A stretch of 64,000 nt of DNA, from the NCBI GenBank assembly GCA_021817845.1, contig JAKAFW010000001.1, forward strand, positions 62,001-126,000. Direction: 5' to 3'. This document shows positions 1 to 9,664 of the stretch, piece after piece; position 1 is the stretch's first letter; each line of letters starts with the position of its first letter. The notes under the pieces were generated by a model. That model did no database searches. It was not told where the DNA came from and worked only from the letters and a program-made list of their open reading frames with translations. The translations under genes and the position numbers were made by a program. The DNA is from FEN-1297 sp021817845. Its GTDB lineage: Bacteria > Bacteroidota > Ignavibacteria > Ignavibacteriales > Ignavibacteriaceae.

Positions 1-275
1 TGGATTGGACGGAATTAAACATCTGGGAATATCTCGACAGAGAAAATATTCCAGTAATTCCAATCTACTTTGATAACGGGAAAGGTACAAGATATAGATC
101 GTTAGGATGCTATCCATGCACAATGCCAGTCGAATCCAACGCGAAAAATGTTAAAGAAATTATACAAGAATTAAAAAGCGGAAGGTTTGTCAACGTTGCT
201 GAAAGATCAGGAAGAGAACAGGATAAAGAAGGCGGCGGCACCCTTGAAGAATTAAGACGTGAAGGTTACATGTAG
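1..275 (+). CDS. cysD: Sulfate adenylyltransferase subunit 2, C-terminal part
   Basis: The window opens inside this gene; the reading frame begins at base 3 and gives 90 residues to a TAG stop. The translated end carries the features of the CysD C-terminus: WTELNIWEYL, the YRSLGCYPCT cysteine-containing motif, and a tail with SGREQDKEGGGTLEELRREG. CysD is the ATP pyrophosphatase-fold subunit of ATP sulfurylase, which makes adenosine 5'-phosphosulfate from sulfate and ATP, driven by the GTPase partner CysN. The next gene begins directly after the stop codon with no spacer, which fits a cysDN operon and translational coupling. The N-terminus, including the PP-loop, lies outside the window. Confidence 0.93.
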   Translation, partial: DWTELNIWEYLDRENIPVIPIYFDNGKGTRYRSLGCYPCTMPVESNAKNVKEIIQELKSGRFVNVAERSGREQDKEGGGTLEELRREGYM

Positions 276-1658
276 ATGCTAATTGAAAGGATATTAATGA
301 AAGAAAGAATGAACATAGTAATCGTAGGTCATGTTGATCATGGCAAAAGTACATTGGTTGGCAGATTGCTTGTAGATACAAATTCTCTACCTAATGGAAA
401 ACTTGAGCAAGTAAAAAGGAAATGCGAAGCAAATTCTAAACCATTTGAATATGCTTTCTTGCTTGATGCTCTTATCGACGAACAAGCTCAAGGAATAACT
501 ATCGATACTGCGAGAATCTTTTTCAAAACACAAAAGCGAGAATATATAATTATCGATGCTCCGGGTCATATTGAATTTCTAAAGAACATGATCAGCGGTG
601 CAGCAAGAGCAGAAGCTGCTATTCTTTTGATAGACGCTGGAGAAGGAATCGCAGATAATTCAAAGCGGCATGCTTATATGTTGTCAATGCTCGGTATAAA
701 ACAAATAGTAGTTGCTGTTAATAAAATGGATATTGTTAATTATGATGAAGAAGTCTTTACTAATATAAAAAATGAATACATATTATTTCTTGAAGAGATT
801 GGAATAAAACCAATTGCCTTTGTCCCTATTTCAGCAAGAAATGGAATTAATATTACTGAAATTTCCGATGTCATTTCCTGGTATAACGGTAAAACAATAG
901 TTGAATTTATAGACAGTTTCACAAAAGAGAAGGATGAACACCATAATAACTTTAGAATGTTTGTCCAGGGTGTTTACAAATTCACTGCTAATAATGATGA
1001 TAGAAGAATAATTGCCGGTACGATTATTTCGGGTTCAATAAATGCCGGAGATGAAATAGTTTTTCTTCCTTCCGGAAAACGAGCAAGAGTAAAATCAATC
1101 GAAGCCTTTAACAAACCCTTTCAATCAAAAGCATATAATGGAGAAGCAATTGGGATTACACTTACTACCCAAGTCTATGTTAAGCCTTCTGAACTAATTT
1201 GCAGGGCGGATGAAACGCCTCCGTATACATCAGATAGATTCCGTGCCAATATATTTTGGATGGGGAAAAAAGCATTGGATGAAGGGAAAAAGTATAAGTT
1301 AAAAATCGGCACAAATACAACAGAATTTTGCATCGAATCAATCGAAAATGTACTTGATGCTTCCATACTAGAAAACATAACAGACAGAAACAAAATTCAT
1401 AGACATGAAGTTGCACAATGTATTTTAAAAACTAAATACCCGATTAGTTTTGATTTAATTACCAGTATAATAACGACTAGCCGTTTTGTAATAGTTGACG
1501 AATATGATATTGCCGGTGGCGGGATTATCACGGAGGTAATTGAAAATGAATTGGATATTAATTTTGGAGCGAATTATCACCCGTTTGAATTAGAACTGAA
1601 TAACCTTATAAGAAAACATTTTCCTCATTGGGAAGTTAAATCGTTGTTTGAAAAATAA
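276..1658 (+). CDS. cysN: Sulfate adenylyltransferase subunit 1 (GTPase)
   Basis: A translation-factor-type GTPase of 460 residues, close to the usual CysN length. The G1 motif GHVDHGKST is near residue 17, followed by the switch I region (DALIDEQAQGITIDTA), the G3 motif DAPGH, the G4 motif NKMD and an SARNG G5 motif; two beta-barrel domains follow. It powers APS formation by CysD. The first ATG directly abuts the cysD stop; a second in-frame ATG at 297 (MKERMNIVIVGH) would leave less leader and is a real alternative start. The P-loop reads GHVDHGKS, rather than the G(S)VDDGKS of enteric CysN, so it belongs to a different branch, but the cysD neighbour supports the assignment. Confidence 0.9.
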   Translation: MLIERILMKERMNIVIVGHVDHGKSTLVGRLLVDTNSLPNGKLEQVKRKCEANSKPFEYAFLLDALIDEQAQGITIDTARIFFKTQKREYIIIDAPGHIEFLKNMISGAARAEAAILLIDAGEGIADNSKRHAYMLSMLGIKQIVVAVNKMDIVNYDEEVFTNIKNEYILFLEEIGIKPIAFVPISARNGINITEISDVISWYNGKTIVEFIDSFTKEKDEHHNNFRMFVQGVYKFTANNDDRRIIAGTIISGSINAGDEIVFLPSGKRARVKSIEAFNKPFQSKAYNGEAIGITLTTQVYVKPSELICRADETPPYTSDRFRANIFWMGKKALDEGKKYKLKIGTNTTEFCIESIENVLDASILENITDRNKIHRHEVAQCILKTKYPISFDLITSIITTSRFVIVDEYDIAGGGIITEVIENELDINFGANYHPFELELNNLIRKHFPHWEVKSLFEK

Positions 1659-1666
1659 AAAACTAA

Positions 1667-3553
1667 ATGAATAAAACAATAAAATATGATGTAAACTTAG
1701 GCGAACTTGATATCGAATTAGTCTCAAGAGAATTAGGAATTGATGAGCTGGCAAAGCAAAAAAATAAAATGCTTGGCGGTGAGGAGTTACGAAAAGAGCT
1801 GGAGGATTTAACAAAAGATGATATTGAAAAAAGCCTGCATATAAGTTTAAAGTCTAATGGAATTTATATCCAATTTGACCGCGAGCTTATTAAAGACAGT
1901 GTACGTGAATGGTTTTTCATGGTTCGTGATACTGTGTGGGGTGGCGGAGATATATCTCCAGACAATTGGATGCATATCAGTAATCTTGCAGATCTTTATT
2001 CCAGATCGGATGATGATTCTCCGTCAATTAGATTGACTACAAGACAAAATTTTCAATACCATAGGGTTACAAAAAAAAATCTTATTCCGGTGGTAAGAGG
2101 CTTATTAGAGATTAATTCTCCATCATTAAATGGCTGCGGAGACAATACGAGAAATCCGACTGCATGCCCTTATAAATCAAACATATTTGATGCTAATGAA
2201 CTAGCAAGAAAAATCGGTAAGTATTTTCAGCTCCCCTTATCCGGTCATTATGAAATATTCGATAAAGATCGTGAAGCGACTAGAAATAATGGTTTTAAAT
2301 ATTCTGAATTTGGATTACCGAGGAAATTTAAAATCGGAGTCAGCGGATATTATTTTGATGAAGAGTTTCAAAAGGAAGTTAATTGCAACTGCGGTGATAT
2401 TTTAACGAATGATATTGCGATTGCACCAATTATTAAAAATAAAGAATTGAAAGGATACCAAGTTTATATAGGAGGCAGCCTTGGACAAAAAAATGGTAAA
2501 GCTACTTTCCCTGCCCTTGCGGGAAGATTTGGAGTATTTTTAACTGAGGAAGATTTGATGAAGGGACTTGACGCAATTGTAAAAGTATATCAGCAGGTCG
2601 GTGATCGCAAAAACAGACATTGGGCAAGATTAAAAAATATTTTAATTACTAAAGGCCTCGAAAAAACTCGCCATAATATTGAATCAGTTATTATAAATGA
2701 AGAAATATTTAAAGAAGTGAGAGATCTCGGAATTGAATGGTATAGAGAACAAGTCAACTCTTTGGGGATTAATGTTTTACCGAAGGTTGATATGGAACTT
2801 GGAAACCTTTTTAAGCATCATGGATGGAAAAAACAATATGACGGCAACTGGAGTTTCGGAATATGGATTGAAAACGGCAGAATTTCAGATACAAATCCGC
2901 AAGGCAAAATAAAATCTTTGATTGATGAAATTGTTTCTAAAATCAAACCGACAATTCGGATTGCTCCAACTCAGGATATTTTATTTACCGACATTGCTGA
3001 ATCATCGAAAGATGATCTAAATAAAATTCTTAGGAAATATAATTACGGTGGGTATTCTAAGATGAAAATTAATTCGGAAGCGTGTGTTGGACTATATACC
3101 TGTTCTTTAGCAGTTGCCGAATCTGAAAAATATTTTCATCCGTTAATTTCGGAACTTGAAAAAAGAGGCTATGCAGATGTTGAAGGCGTTTCTATCGGTA
3201 TTAGCGGCTGTGAGCGGCATTGTTCGCGAAATATCCGTTACAGCATTTCGATTGAAGGAAAAGGTGATTCAGTTTATCAGTTAAAGCTTTTGCTTGGAAA
3301 AGTTGATGAAGAACATTTGGCTCAAGATATAATTGATGAGAATAAAAAATATTTAAGATCAATTCCAAGAGAATTAATCCCGGATGTTATTTCCGTTTTA
3401 ATCGATAATTATCTCGCAAATAAAAAACCCGGTGAAGATGAAATTTCTTTATTCCATAAAAGAGTCGGGATGAAAAACATTGTAGAATTTTTTAAGGGCA
3501 ATGAAAAGACTGCTGCGCTCATGGAAAAAACTTACGACCCTTATTTAGCTTAA
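1667..3553 (+). CDS. Sirohaem-dependent sulfite (or nitrite) reductase
   Basis: A 628-residue nitrite/sulfite reductase with two ferredoxin-like half domains. The sirohaem/4Fe-4S ligands are visible as C473-x5-C479 (ACVGLYTC) and C515-x3-C519 (GCERHC), the diagnostic pattern of the family. An arginine-containing LTTRQNFQYH stretch near residue 125 matches the first half-repeat substrate/sirohaem-binding segment. It would reduce sulfite to sulfide with six electrons from ferredoxin or a similar donor in the cytoplasm. It lies 8 bases after cysN and 4 bases before a sirohaem synthase, which argues for assimilatory sulfite reduction; a nitrite-reducing role cannot be excluded because the families share the same motifs. 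Confidence 0.88.
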   Translation: MNKTIKYDVNLGELDIELVSRELGIDELAKQKNKMLGGEELRKELEDLTKDDIEKSLHISLKSNGIYIQFDRELIKDSVREWFFMVRDTVWGGGDISPDNWMHISNLADLYSRSDDDSPSIRLTTRQNFQYHRVTKKNLIPVVRGLLEINSPSLNGCGDNTRNPTACPYKSNIFDANELARKIGKYFQLPLSGHYEIFDKDREATRNNGFKYSEFGLPRKFKIGVSGYYFDEEFQKEVNCNCGDILTNDIAIAPIIKNKELKGYQVYIGGSLGQKNGKATFPALAGRFGVFLTEEDLMKGLDAIVKVYQQVGDRKNRHWARLKNILITKGLEKTRHNIESVIINEEIFKEVRDLGIEWYREQVNSLGINVLPKVDMELGNLFKHHGWKKQYDGNWSFGIWIENGRISDTNPQGKIKSLIDEIVSKIKPTIRIAPTQDILFTDIAESSKDDLNKILRKYNYGGYSKMKINSEACVGLYTCSLAVAESEKYFHPLISELEKRGYADVEGVSIGISGCERHCSRNIRYSISIEGKGDSVYQLKLLLGKVDEEHLAQDIIDENKKYLRSIPRELIPDVISVLIDNYLANKKPGEDEISLFHKRVGMKNIVEFFKGNEKTAALMEKTYDPYLA

Positions 3554-3557
3554 TAAA

Positions 3558-4934
3558 ATGAAAATGAATTTATTTAATAAAATTTATAAATCCGTAGTTA
3601 AGAGAAATAATTATTCTGAAATAGTATCGAAGAAACACTATTCTACCAAAACTTTGCCAATTCTTCTTAAAGATCCTAAAATATTATTGATAGGAGGAGG
3701 TAAAGTCGCGTATCAAAAAGCTAAAGTATTAAAATCAAATAATATTGATTTTCAAATTTTGTCCATCAAGGTTAATGAAGAAATAAAAGCTCTTGGCGTG
3801 AATTATAAAATTAAAAAATTCAATCATTCTGATTTGAAAAACTTTAATATTGTGGTTAATGCAACCGGAAGCAAAGAAGTAAGCGTCACTTTGAGAAAAT
3901 TGAAACAGCGAAAACTTCTTTTGATTAATATCGTGGATGTTCCTGAAGATTGTGATTTTTATTTCTCTTCCCTGCTTGTATATAAAAATCTAAAGATAGC
4001 CGTTTCAAGCGATGGAGCAAGCCCGGTTCTTACACAGATAGTCAGAGATAGAATAAAAAAAATTATCCCCAGCGAATTGGGAAATCTTGTAGAAAGAAAA
4101 TTAATTGAACGGAAAAACGGAATTATCGATACTCAGCTAACTAAGCAAGAAGCGCTTAGTTTATTCGGTAAAGTATTTTTAGTAGGCTGCGGTCCTGGCA
4201 GCTCCGATCTCTTGACCATTAAAGCTTTAAGGATAATTCAGGGTGCAGATATAATTTTATGCGATAATTTGGTGAGTGGTGACATTTTAAGCTTCGTTAA
4301 AAAAGAAGCCCAAATATTTAATGTAGGAAAAGAAAAAGGTTACCATAAATTTTGCCAGGATGAAATAAATAAAATTATGGTTCAATATGCCAAGGACGGT
4401 TTTATAGTTGCAAGATTAAAAGGCGGGGACCCTTACATTTTCGGAAGAGGCGCCGAAGAGGCTGAATTTTTAATTGATAATAATATTGAAGTCGAAGTTG
4501 TTCCCGGGATATCTTCATCTTTTGCTGCACCTCTGCTTGCCGGGATTCCTCCAACACACAGAGATCATTCATCAGGTGTATCTATCGTAACGGGACACAA
4601 TAAAGATATAAATGAAAATTTCAATTGGATGGACTTCCTAAAAATTAAAAACCATACTACTATTGTTTTAATGAGTATAACAAGAGCAGACGAAATATTA
4701 GTCAATGGCATCAAAAAAGGTATCGATTTGAACTTGCCTGTTGCAATAATTTCAAATGCGTCACGGGAAAATCAAAAAGTTTTAACTTCAACTTTTGAAA
4801 ATATCCTGGAGATTGCAAATGAAGCAGAAAAACCTGCAATAATGGTCTTTGGTCAGACAGTCAATTTGCACAAAAAATTATATTTAAATACACTTGAAAA
4901 ACATTCAAGATTAGCTTATTCAAATCTTGAATAA
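3558..4934 (+). CDS. cysG: Sirohaem synthase (precorrin-2 dehydrogenase/ferrochelatase fused to uroporphyrinogen-III methyltransferase)
   Basis: A 458-residue fusion, the same length as enteric CysG. Residues about 30-190 form the NAD-binding precorrin-2 dehydrogenase/ferrochelatase part (LLIGGGKVAYQKAKVL, then SSDGASPVL). Residues about 210-450 are a SAM-dependent uroporphyrinogen-III methyltransferase (VFLVGCGPGSSDLLTIKA, RLKGGDPYIFGRG, VVPGISS). Together they make sirohaem from uroporphyrinogen III, the cofactor of the preceding sulfite reductase; the 4-base gap indicates co-translation. The start is an ATG (MKMNLF); about 30 residues precede the conserved domain, so a later start is possible. 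This is the last gene of the sulfur operon; a 124-base spacer follows. Confidence 0.92.
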   Translation: MKMNLFNKIYKSVVKRNNYSEIVSKKHYSTKTLPILLKDPKILLIGGGKVAYQKAKVLKSNNIDFQILSIKVNEEIKALGVNYKIKKFNHSDLKNFNIVVNATGSKEVSVTLRKLKQRKLLLINIVDVPEDCDFYFSSLLVYKNLKIAVSSDGASPVLTQIVRDRIKKIIPSELGNLVERKLIERKNGIIDTQLTKQEALSLFGKVFLVGCGPGSSDLLTIKALRIIQGADIILCDNLVSGDILSFVKKEAQIFNVGKEKGYHKFCQDEINKIMVQYAKDGFIVARLKGGDPYIFGRGAEEAEFLIDNNIEVEVVPGISSSFAAPLLAGIPPTHRDHSSGVSIVTGHNKDINENFNWMDFLKIKNHTTIVLMSITRADEILVNGIKKGIDLNLPVAIISNASRENQKVLTSTFENILEIANEAEKPAIMVFGQTVNLHKKLYLNTLEKHSRLAYSNLE

Positions 4935-5058
4935 TAGAATTTTAGGACAAAATAAGTAGAGTCAAAGTTATTAAAATTTCGAAAACATATATTGTCTACT
5001 ACCAATATTTTATAAATTTGACGGCATAAATTTATTAATAAATAATTAGAAAGTTTTT

Positions 5059-6936
5059 ATGAAATTATCGTATCCTTTTTATAGTAAGCGCGTTTGTAAT
5101 ATCAGGAATAGGTATAGAATAGGTATAGCTAAAGTTGTTGCTGTAGTAATATTCAGCTGCCATTTTTTAATGTCGCAAAATTTACCACAATATAATTTGA
5201 ATGATGTTATTGTTACAGCAAGCAGAGTTCCCCTTACCTTTTCTGATTTAACCAGAGATGTAGTTGTTATAGATAAGGAGGAAATTAAAAAACTTCCTGT
5301 AAGCAGCGTGCAGGAACTGCTTCAATATGTTTTAGGTCTCGGCCTAGAGCAAAGGGGCATCGACGGCGTACAGTCGGACGTTACTATTAGGGGCGGCAAT
5401 TCAGAAGAAACTTTAATAATGATAGACGGAGTAAGCATTAATGACCCGCAGACAGGTCATCATAATTTAAATTTACCTGTTCCCTTGCAAGATGTGCAGA
5501 AAATAGAAATTCTTGAAGGTCCCGGCTCAAGCATATACGGTGCAAATGCATTTAGCGGCGTAATAAATATAATTACTAAAAAAGGTAATGATAAATCCCT
5601 ATCCCTTGGGGCTGAGGGAGGTGAAAACGGCTATTACAAAGGCTCTATTTATATGGCATATCCGTTTGGAATTATAAATAATCATTTTGCGGTTTCAAAG
5701 AAAAAGTCAGACGGCTACATTCACAATACCGATTTTGATATAACTAATTTTTCATACGGCGTTTCTCTGAACACAAAAGCAGGAATGATGAACTTGTTCT
5801 TTGGCTATGATGATAAAAAATATGGCGCAAATAGTTTTTATTCAGTTCTTTTTCCAAATCAATGGGAACACACAACAACAAAACTTTTAAGCCTTACCGG
5901 AGATATTGGTACGTCAAATTTTATTTTATCGCCTAAGATTTATTGGAGGCGCAATGATGATAGCTATCTACTGGATTATACAAATCCCCCTTTTTATCAT
6001 AATATTCATCAAACAAATATTTATGGTGCAGAACTTCAAGCTTCTATCATTTCTGGAATAGGTACAACATCCTTCGGCGGTGATTATAATTCCGACAATA
6101 TAAAAAGTAATAATCTAGGCGATCATTCGCGCGAAAGAAAGGGCTTTTTTGCCGAACAGACTTTTTCATCTATTCAAGATCTAACAATAATTGCCAATGG
6201 ATTCGCCTATGATTATCCAACAATTGGTTGGAAGTTTTGGCCCGACCTTGATTTAGGGTATAATGTTACGAAAAACTTCCGGGTCTTCGGAACAATTGGA
6301 AGAGCTTTCCGGATTCCGTCCTACACTGAGCTTTATTATACTTCACCGACAAGCATGGGAAATCCGAATCTTGTTTATGAAGAAACAACCGACTATGAGG
6401 TTGGTATGAATTTTAATCACCCGTTATACAGTGCTAAAATTAGTTTGTTCAGGAAGGAAGGAAAAAATTTAATCGATTGGGTTAGAGAAAACAATAATCA
6501 ACCCTGGACAGCAACAAACATAGCCACGCTAAATACAAACGGAATTGAATTAAGTTTTATGTTACAGACCGATAAGTTAATTCATGATTTCCCCGTAAAT
6601 CAAATTAACATTAGCTATTCATATTTAAATTCCGGTAAAAACACAATGCAGTTTCAATCGCAGTACTTGCTTGATTATTTAAGGCATCAGTTGATCATCA
6701 GCGTTGATAATACATGGTGGTATGGTATTCGTCAGAATTGGGAAGTGCGTTATGATGATCGGGTAAACTTCGAAGATTATTTTTTGGTTGATACACAGAT
6801 ATCAAAAGAATTTGATCAATTTGAAGTTTTTGTGAAAGCAACAAATCTTTTTAATAAACCCTATTCTGAAATAAGCGGCATTCCTTTGCCGGGAAGGTGG
6901 GTGACAGCAGGAGTTCAAGAAAATTTTAGTTTATAG
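5059..6936 (+). CDS. TonB-dependent outer-membrane receptor, BtuB-like
   Basis: A 625-residue protein with an N-terminal hydrophobic export signal (cleavage around residue 38) followed by a TonB-box-like NDVIVTASR segment, a plug domain (IRGGNSEETLIMIDG, IEILEGPGSSIYGANAFSG, INIITKKG) and a beta-barrel ending in an aromatic residue-rich C-terminus. It imports a scarce ligand across the outer membrane using the TonB/ExbBD proton-motive system. The plug and TonB box resemble vitamin B12 receptors (BtuB), but the ligand is not proven. It sits between the sirohaem genes and nadB and has its own 124-base upstream spacer; I saw no cobalamin-box-like riboswitch there. Confidence 0.85.
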   Translation: MKLSYPFYSKRVCNIRNRYRIGIAKVVAVVIFSCHFLMSQNLPQYNLNDVIVTASRVPLTFSDLTRDVVVIDKEEIKKLPVSSVQELLQYVLGLGLEQRGIDGVQSDVTIRGGNSEETLIMIDGVSINDPQTGHHNLNLPVPLQDVQKIEILEGPGSSIYGANAFSGVINIITKKGNDKSLSLGAEGGENGYYKGSIYMAYPFGIINNHFAVSKKKSDGYIHNTDFDITNFSYGVSLNTKAGMMNLFFGYDDKKYGANSFYSVLFPNQWEHTTTKLLSLTGDIGTSNFILSPKIYWRRNDDSYLLDYTNPPFYHNIHQTNIYGAELQASIISGIGTTSFGGDYNSDNIKSNNLGDHSRERKGFFAEQTFSSIQDLTIIANGFAYDYPTIGWKFWPDLDLGYNVTKNFRVFGTIGRAFRIPSYTELYYTSPTSMGNPNLVYEETTDYEVGMNFNHPLYSAKISLFRKEGKNLIDWVRENNNQPWTATNIATLNTNGIELSFMLQTDKLIHDFPVNQINISYSYLNSGKNTMQFQSQYLLDYLRHQLIISVDNTWWYGIRQNWEVRYDDRVNFEDYFLVDTQISKEFDQFEVFVKATNLFNKPYSEISGIPLPGRWVTAGVQENFSL

Positions 6937-7076
6937 CAATTAGTGTTAACTCGAGTTGTAAGAAAATTATTTAAGCCGGGATTGTCCTTGCTATACTTGA
7001 GTAGTGTGACGTTTGCTCCTTTAATAATGATTCAAAATTTTTATCTTTAATTCTCATAAAAATTAAATTATTCATT

Positions 7077-8648
7077 ATGGATACCTTTCAATTTGATTTT
7101 GTTATTATTGGCAGCGGCTTAGCAGGATTATATTCGGCTCTTCATGCTTCTAAGTTCGGTAAAGTTGCACTTATTACTAAAACTACATTAGAGGTGAGTA
7201 ATTCTTTCTGGGCGCAGGGAGGAATAGCAGCCGCGATTGACAAGAATGACTCGCCGCAATTTCATTTTGAAGATACGATTAAAGCAGGCCGCGGGCTTTG
7301 TAAATCAGAGGCGGTTAAAATCCTTGTTGAAGAAGGAAAGAAAGGGGTTGAAGAATTAATCCAAATGGGAATGCCGTTCGACCGTGAAAATGGAAAAATT
7401 GTTTCAGGATTGGAAGGCGGCCATGGCAGAAAACGTATTCTACATGCTGGGGGTGATGCTACCGGTAGAGAGATTGTAAAATTTGTTTTATCATTAGTTA
7501 CTTCAAATAAACAAATAACAATATTTGAAAATACTTTAATTCATAAGCTGATTGTAAAAGACAATATATGCTATGGAGTTTACGCATTTGATATTTTGAA
7601 TAGAAATAATTTTGAAATAATGGGGAACTCAACTTTTATTAATTCCGGCGGAGCTTCGGCAATTTATCAAAGATCTACAAATCCTCTTACTACTTTAGGC
7701 GAGGGAATTTCTTTGGCTTATGATGCCGGCGCTGAAATTGAGAGTATGGAGTTCGTTCAGTTTCACCCAACATCTTTCTATGCTAATAACAGTGAAACAT
7801 TTTTAATAAGCGAAGCAGTTAGGGGCGAAGGCGCTTTCCTTGTTAACCATGACAAGAAAAGATTTTTAAGCGATTATAATATTTCGGAACTTGCCCCTCG
7901 CGATATTGTATCCAAAGCAATATTTTATGAACTTCAAAAGTCCGGCAAAACTAATGTATTCTTAGACCTATCTCATCTTAACTCCGATAAAATAAAGCAA
8001 CGCTTCCCAAATATATACCGGGCTGCTTTAGAATTTGAAATAGATATTACTAAGGATCTTGTACCCATTGCGCCTGCAGCGCATTTTATGGTTGGCGGAA
8101 TTAAAACCGGTGTGTTTGGAGAAACAAATATCCGTCATTTATTTTCAGTTGGCGAGGCAGCATCTAATGGTGTCCATGGAGCAAATCGGCTTGCAAGTAA
8201 TTCCTTGCTGGAATGTATTGTCTTTGGTAAACGCGCCGTTGAATATTCTTTAAATATTAAACCTGAAGAAACAAAATATCAACAAATAGAAACAGGCAAC
8301 TTAGAAATTGCGGAAGAGCATAAGAAAATATTTGGCGAAATTAAAAATACAATTGCTGCGCTATTGTGGAATAATGTAGGAATAGTGCGTTCGAGCGAAT
8401 CTCTAAAAACAGCTTTGAACGAGCTGCAAAAATTTTCCGTCAGTTATGTAAATAATCAGAATGAATATTTTAATGGACGAATTATTAGTTTAATTGAAGT
8501 TGCCCAACTAATTGCGCAAGCGGCTTTAATTAGAGAAGAAAGTCGCGGCTGTCATCTTCGTGAGGATTATCCCGGTGAAGATCAAAAATTTGAATGCACA
8601 ATTATTCAGCAAAAGAATAGAAAAGAAAAATTTTTGTCTGTCAATTAG
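7077..8648 (+). CDS. nadB: L-aspartate oxidase
   Basis: A 523-residue flavoprotein of the succinate dehydrogenase/fumarate reductase flavoprotein family. The FAD motif GSGLAGLYSA is at residue 12, followed by QGGIAAAIDKNDSP, the HPTSFY segment, RGEGAFLVN, LAPRDIVSKAI and the HGANRLASNSLLE signature near residue 370. It oxidises aspartate to iminoaspartate, the first step of quinolinate formation. It heads a nadB-nadC-nadA run on the same strand. Unlike succinate dehydrogenase, there is no iron-sulfur or membrane partner nearby, which together with nadC and nadA fixes the assignment. Confidence 0.95.
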   Translation: MDTFQFDFVIIGSGLAGLYSALHASKFGKVALITKTTLEVSNSFWAQGGIAAAIDKNDSPQFHFEDTIKAGRGLCKSEAVKILVEEGKKGVEELIQMGMPFDRENGKIVSGLEGGHGRKRILHAGGDATGREIVKFVLSLVTSNKQITIFENTLIHKLIVKDNICYGVYAFDILNRNNFEIMGNSTFINSGGASAIYQRSTNPLTTLGEGISLAYDAGAEIESMEFVQFHPTSFYANNSETFLISEAVRGEGAFLVNHDKKRFLSDYNISELAPRDIVSKAIFYELQKSGKTNVFLDLSHLNSDKIKQRFPNIYRAALEFEIDITKDLVPIAPAAHFMVGGIKTGVFGETNIRHLFSVGEAASNGVHGANRLASNSLLECIVFGKRAVEYSLNIKPEETKYQQIETGNLEIAEEHKKIFGEIKNTIAALLWNNVGIVRSSESLKTALNELQKFSVSYVNNQNEYFNGRIISLIEVAQLIAQAALIREESRGCHLREDYPGEDQKFECTIIQQKNRKEKFLSVN

Positions 8649-8684
8649 ATCGTGATCTTATTACAATTTAGTAATGGAAAAATT

Positions 8685-9542
8685 ATGAAATCAATAAATA
8701 AAAAGGAACTTGAAAGAATTATCGATGCTGCCTTTAAGGAAGATATCGGCAGCGGGGATATAACTACAAACCGGATTGTACCGAAAAATCGAAATGCAAA
8801 AGCCTATTTTCTGGCAAAGGAAGATGGGGTAATTGCCGGGCTTAATATTGCTAAACATGTGCTTAGAAAGCTCGACAAGAAAATCATATGGAAAAGCTTT
8901 GTAAAAGAAGGTGACAGAGTTTCCGCCGGAACTAAAATTGCCGAAGTGAATGGTTCGCTTAGAGCATTATTAACCGGCGAGCGAACGGCTCTAAATTTCC
9001 TTCAAAGAATCTCAGGCATTGCTTCTATTACATCAAAATATGTGGAAGCTTTAAATAATACCGGTACAAAAATTCTTGATACAAGAAAAACAGTACCCGG
9101 TTTGCGTATGATTGATAAGTATGCTGTTAAAACCGGCGGTGGAACAAATCATAGAATTGGTCTTTATGATATGGCGCTTATTAAAGACAACCATATAAAA
9201 GCTGCCGGAAGTATTTCAGAGGCTGTTCGCAAAGTTAGATCAAAGAATGATAAGCTTAAAAAGAAGGAAAAATTAAAGATTGAAGTCGAAACCACCAATC
9301 TTGATGAAGTACGCGAAGCCTTAAAATGTAGAGTTGATATGATTATGCTCGATAATATGTCGCCTTCCTTAATGAAGGAAGCTATAAAAATAATTAATAG
9401 AAAAGCAAAAGTTGAAGCCTCCGGTAATATGAATATTGATAAAATACGTGAAACAGCCGGTGAGGAAGTAGATTTTATTTCCGTAGGAGCTTTGACTCAT
9501 TCTGTTAAAGCTCTTGACATTAGTATGAAAATAGAAAATTAA
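8685..9542 (+). CDS. nadC: Nicotinate-nucleotide pyrophosphorylase (quinolinate phosphoribosyltransferase)
   Basis: A 285-residue enzyme converting quinolinate and PRPP to nicotinate mononucleotide. Family signatures are LTGERTALNFLQRISGIAS, DTRKTVPGLR, KTGGGTNHRIGLYD with IKDNHI, and a C-terminal EASGNMN. The frame is open back to a GTG at 8652, but the ATG at 8685 (MKSINKKELERIID) aligns with the normal N-terminus and is preceded by a weak purine-rich GGAAAAA, so it is chosen. It lies just after nadB, 36 bases away with this start. Confidence 0.94.
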   Translation: MKSINKKELERIIDAAFKEDIGSGDITTNRIVPKNRNAKAYFLAKEDGVIAGLNIAKHVLRKLDKKIIWKSFVKEGDRVSAGTKIAEVNGSLRALLTGERTALNFLQRISGIASITSKYVEALNNTGTKILDTRKTVPGLRMIDKYAVKTGGGTNHRIGLYDMALIKDNHIKAAGSISEAVRKVRSKNDKLKKKEKLKIEVETTNLDEVREALKCRVDMIMLDNMSPSLMKEAIKIINRKAKVEASGNMNIDKIRETAGEEVDFISVGALTHSVKALDISMKIEN

Positions 9543-9664
9543 AATTTCAACGAACACTATTCAGAAATGATCAAAAATCAATTTTGTATTGACTCTTAAA
9601 TCTTTACTTTTTTCTTGAACTTAAACTTAAACTATCACTTTTTATTAAATGAATTAGTAAATAT

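Noticed and set aside
4935..5058. Cobalamin riboswitch before the BtuB-like receptor
   Set aside because: The spacer is just 124 bases and I saw no B12-box-like conserved core.
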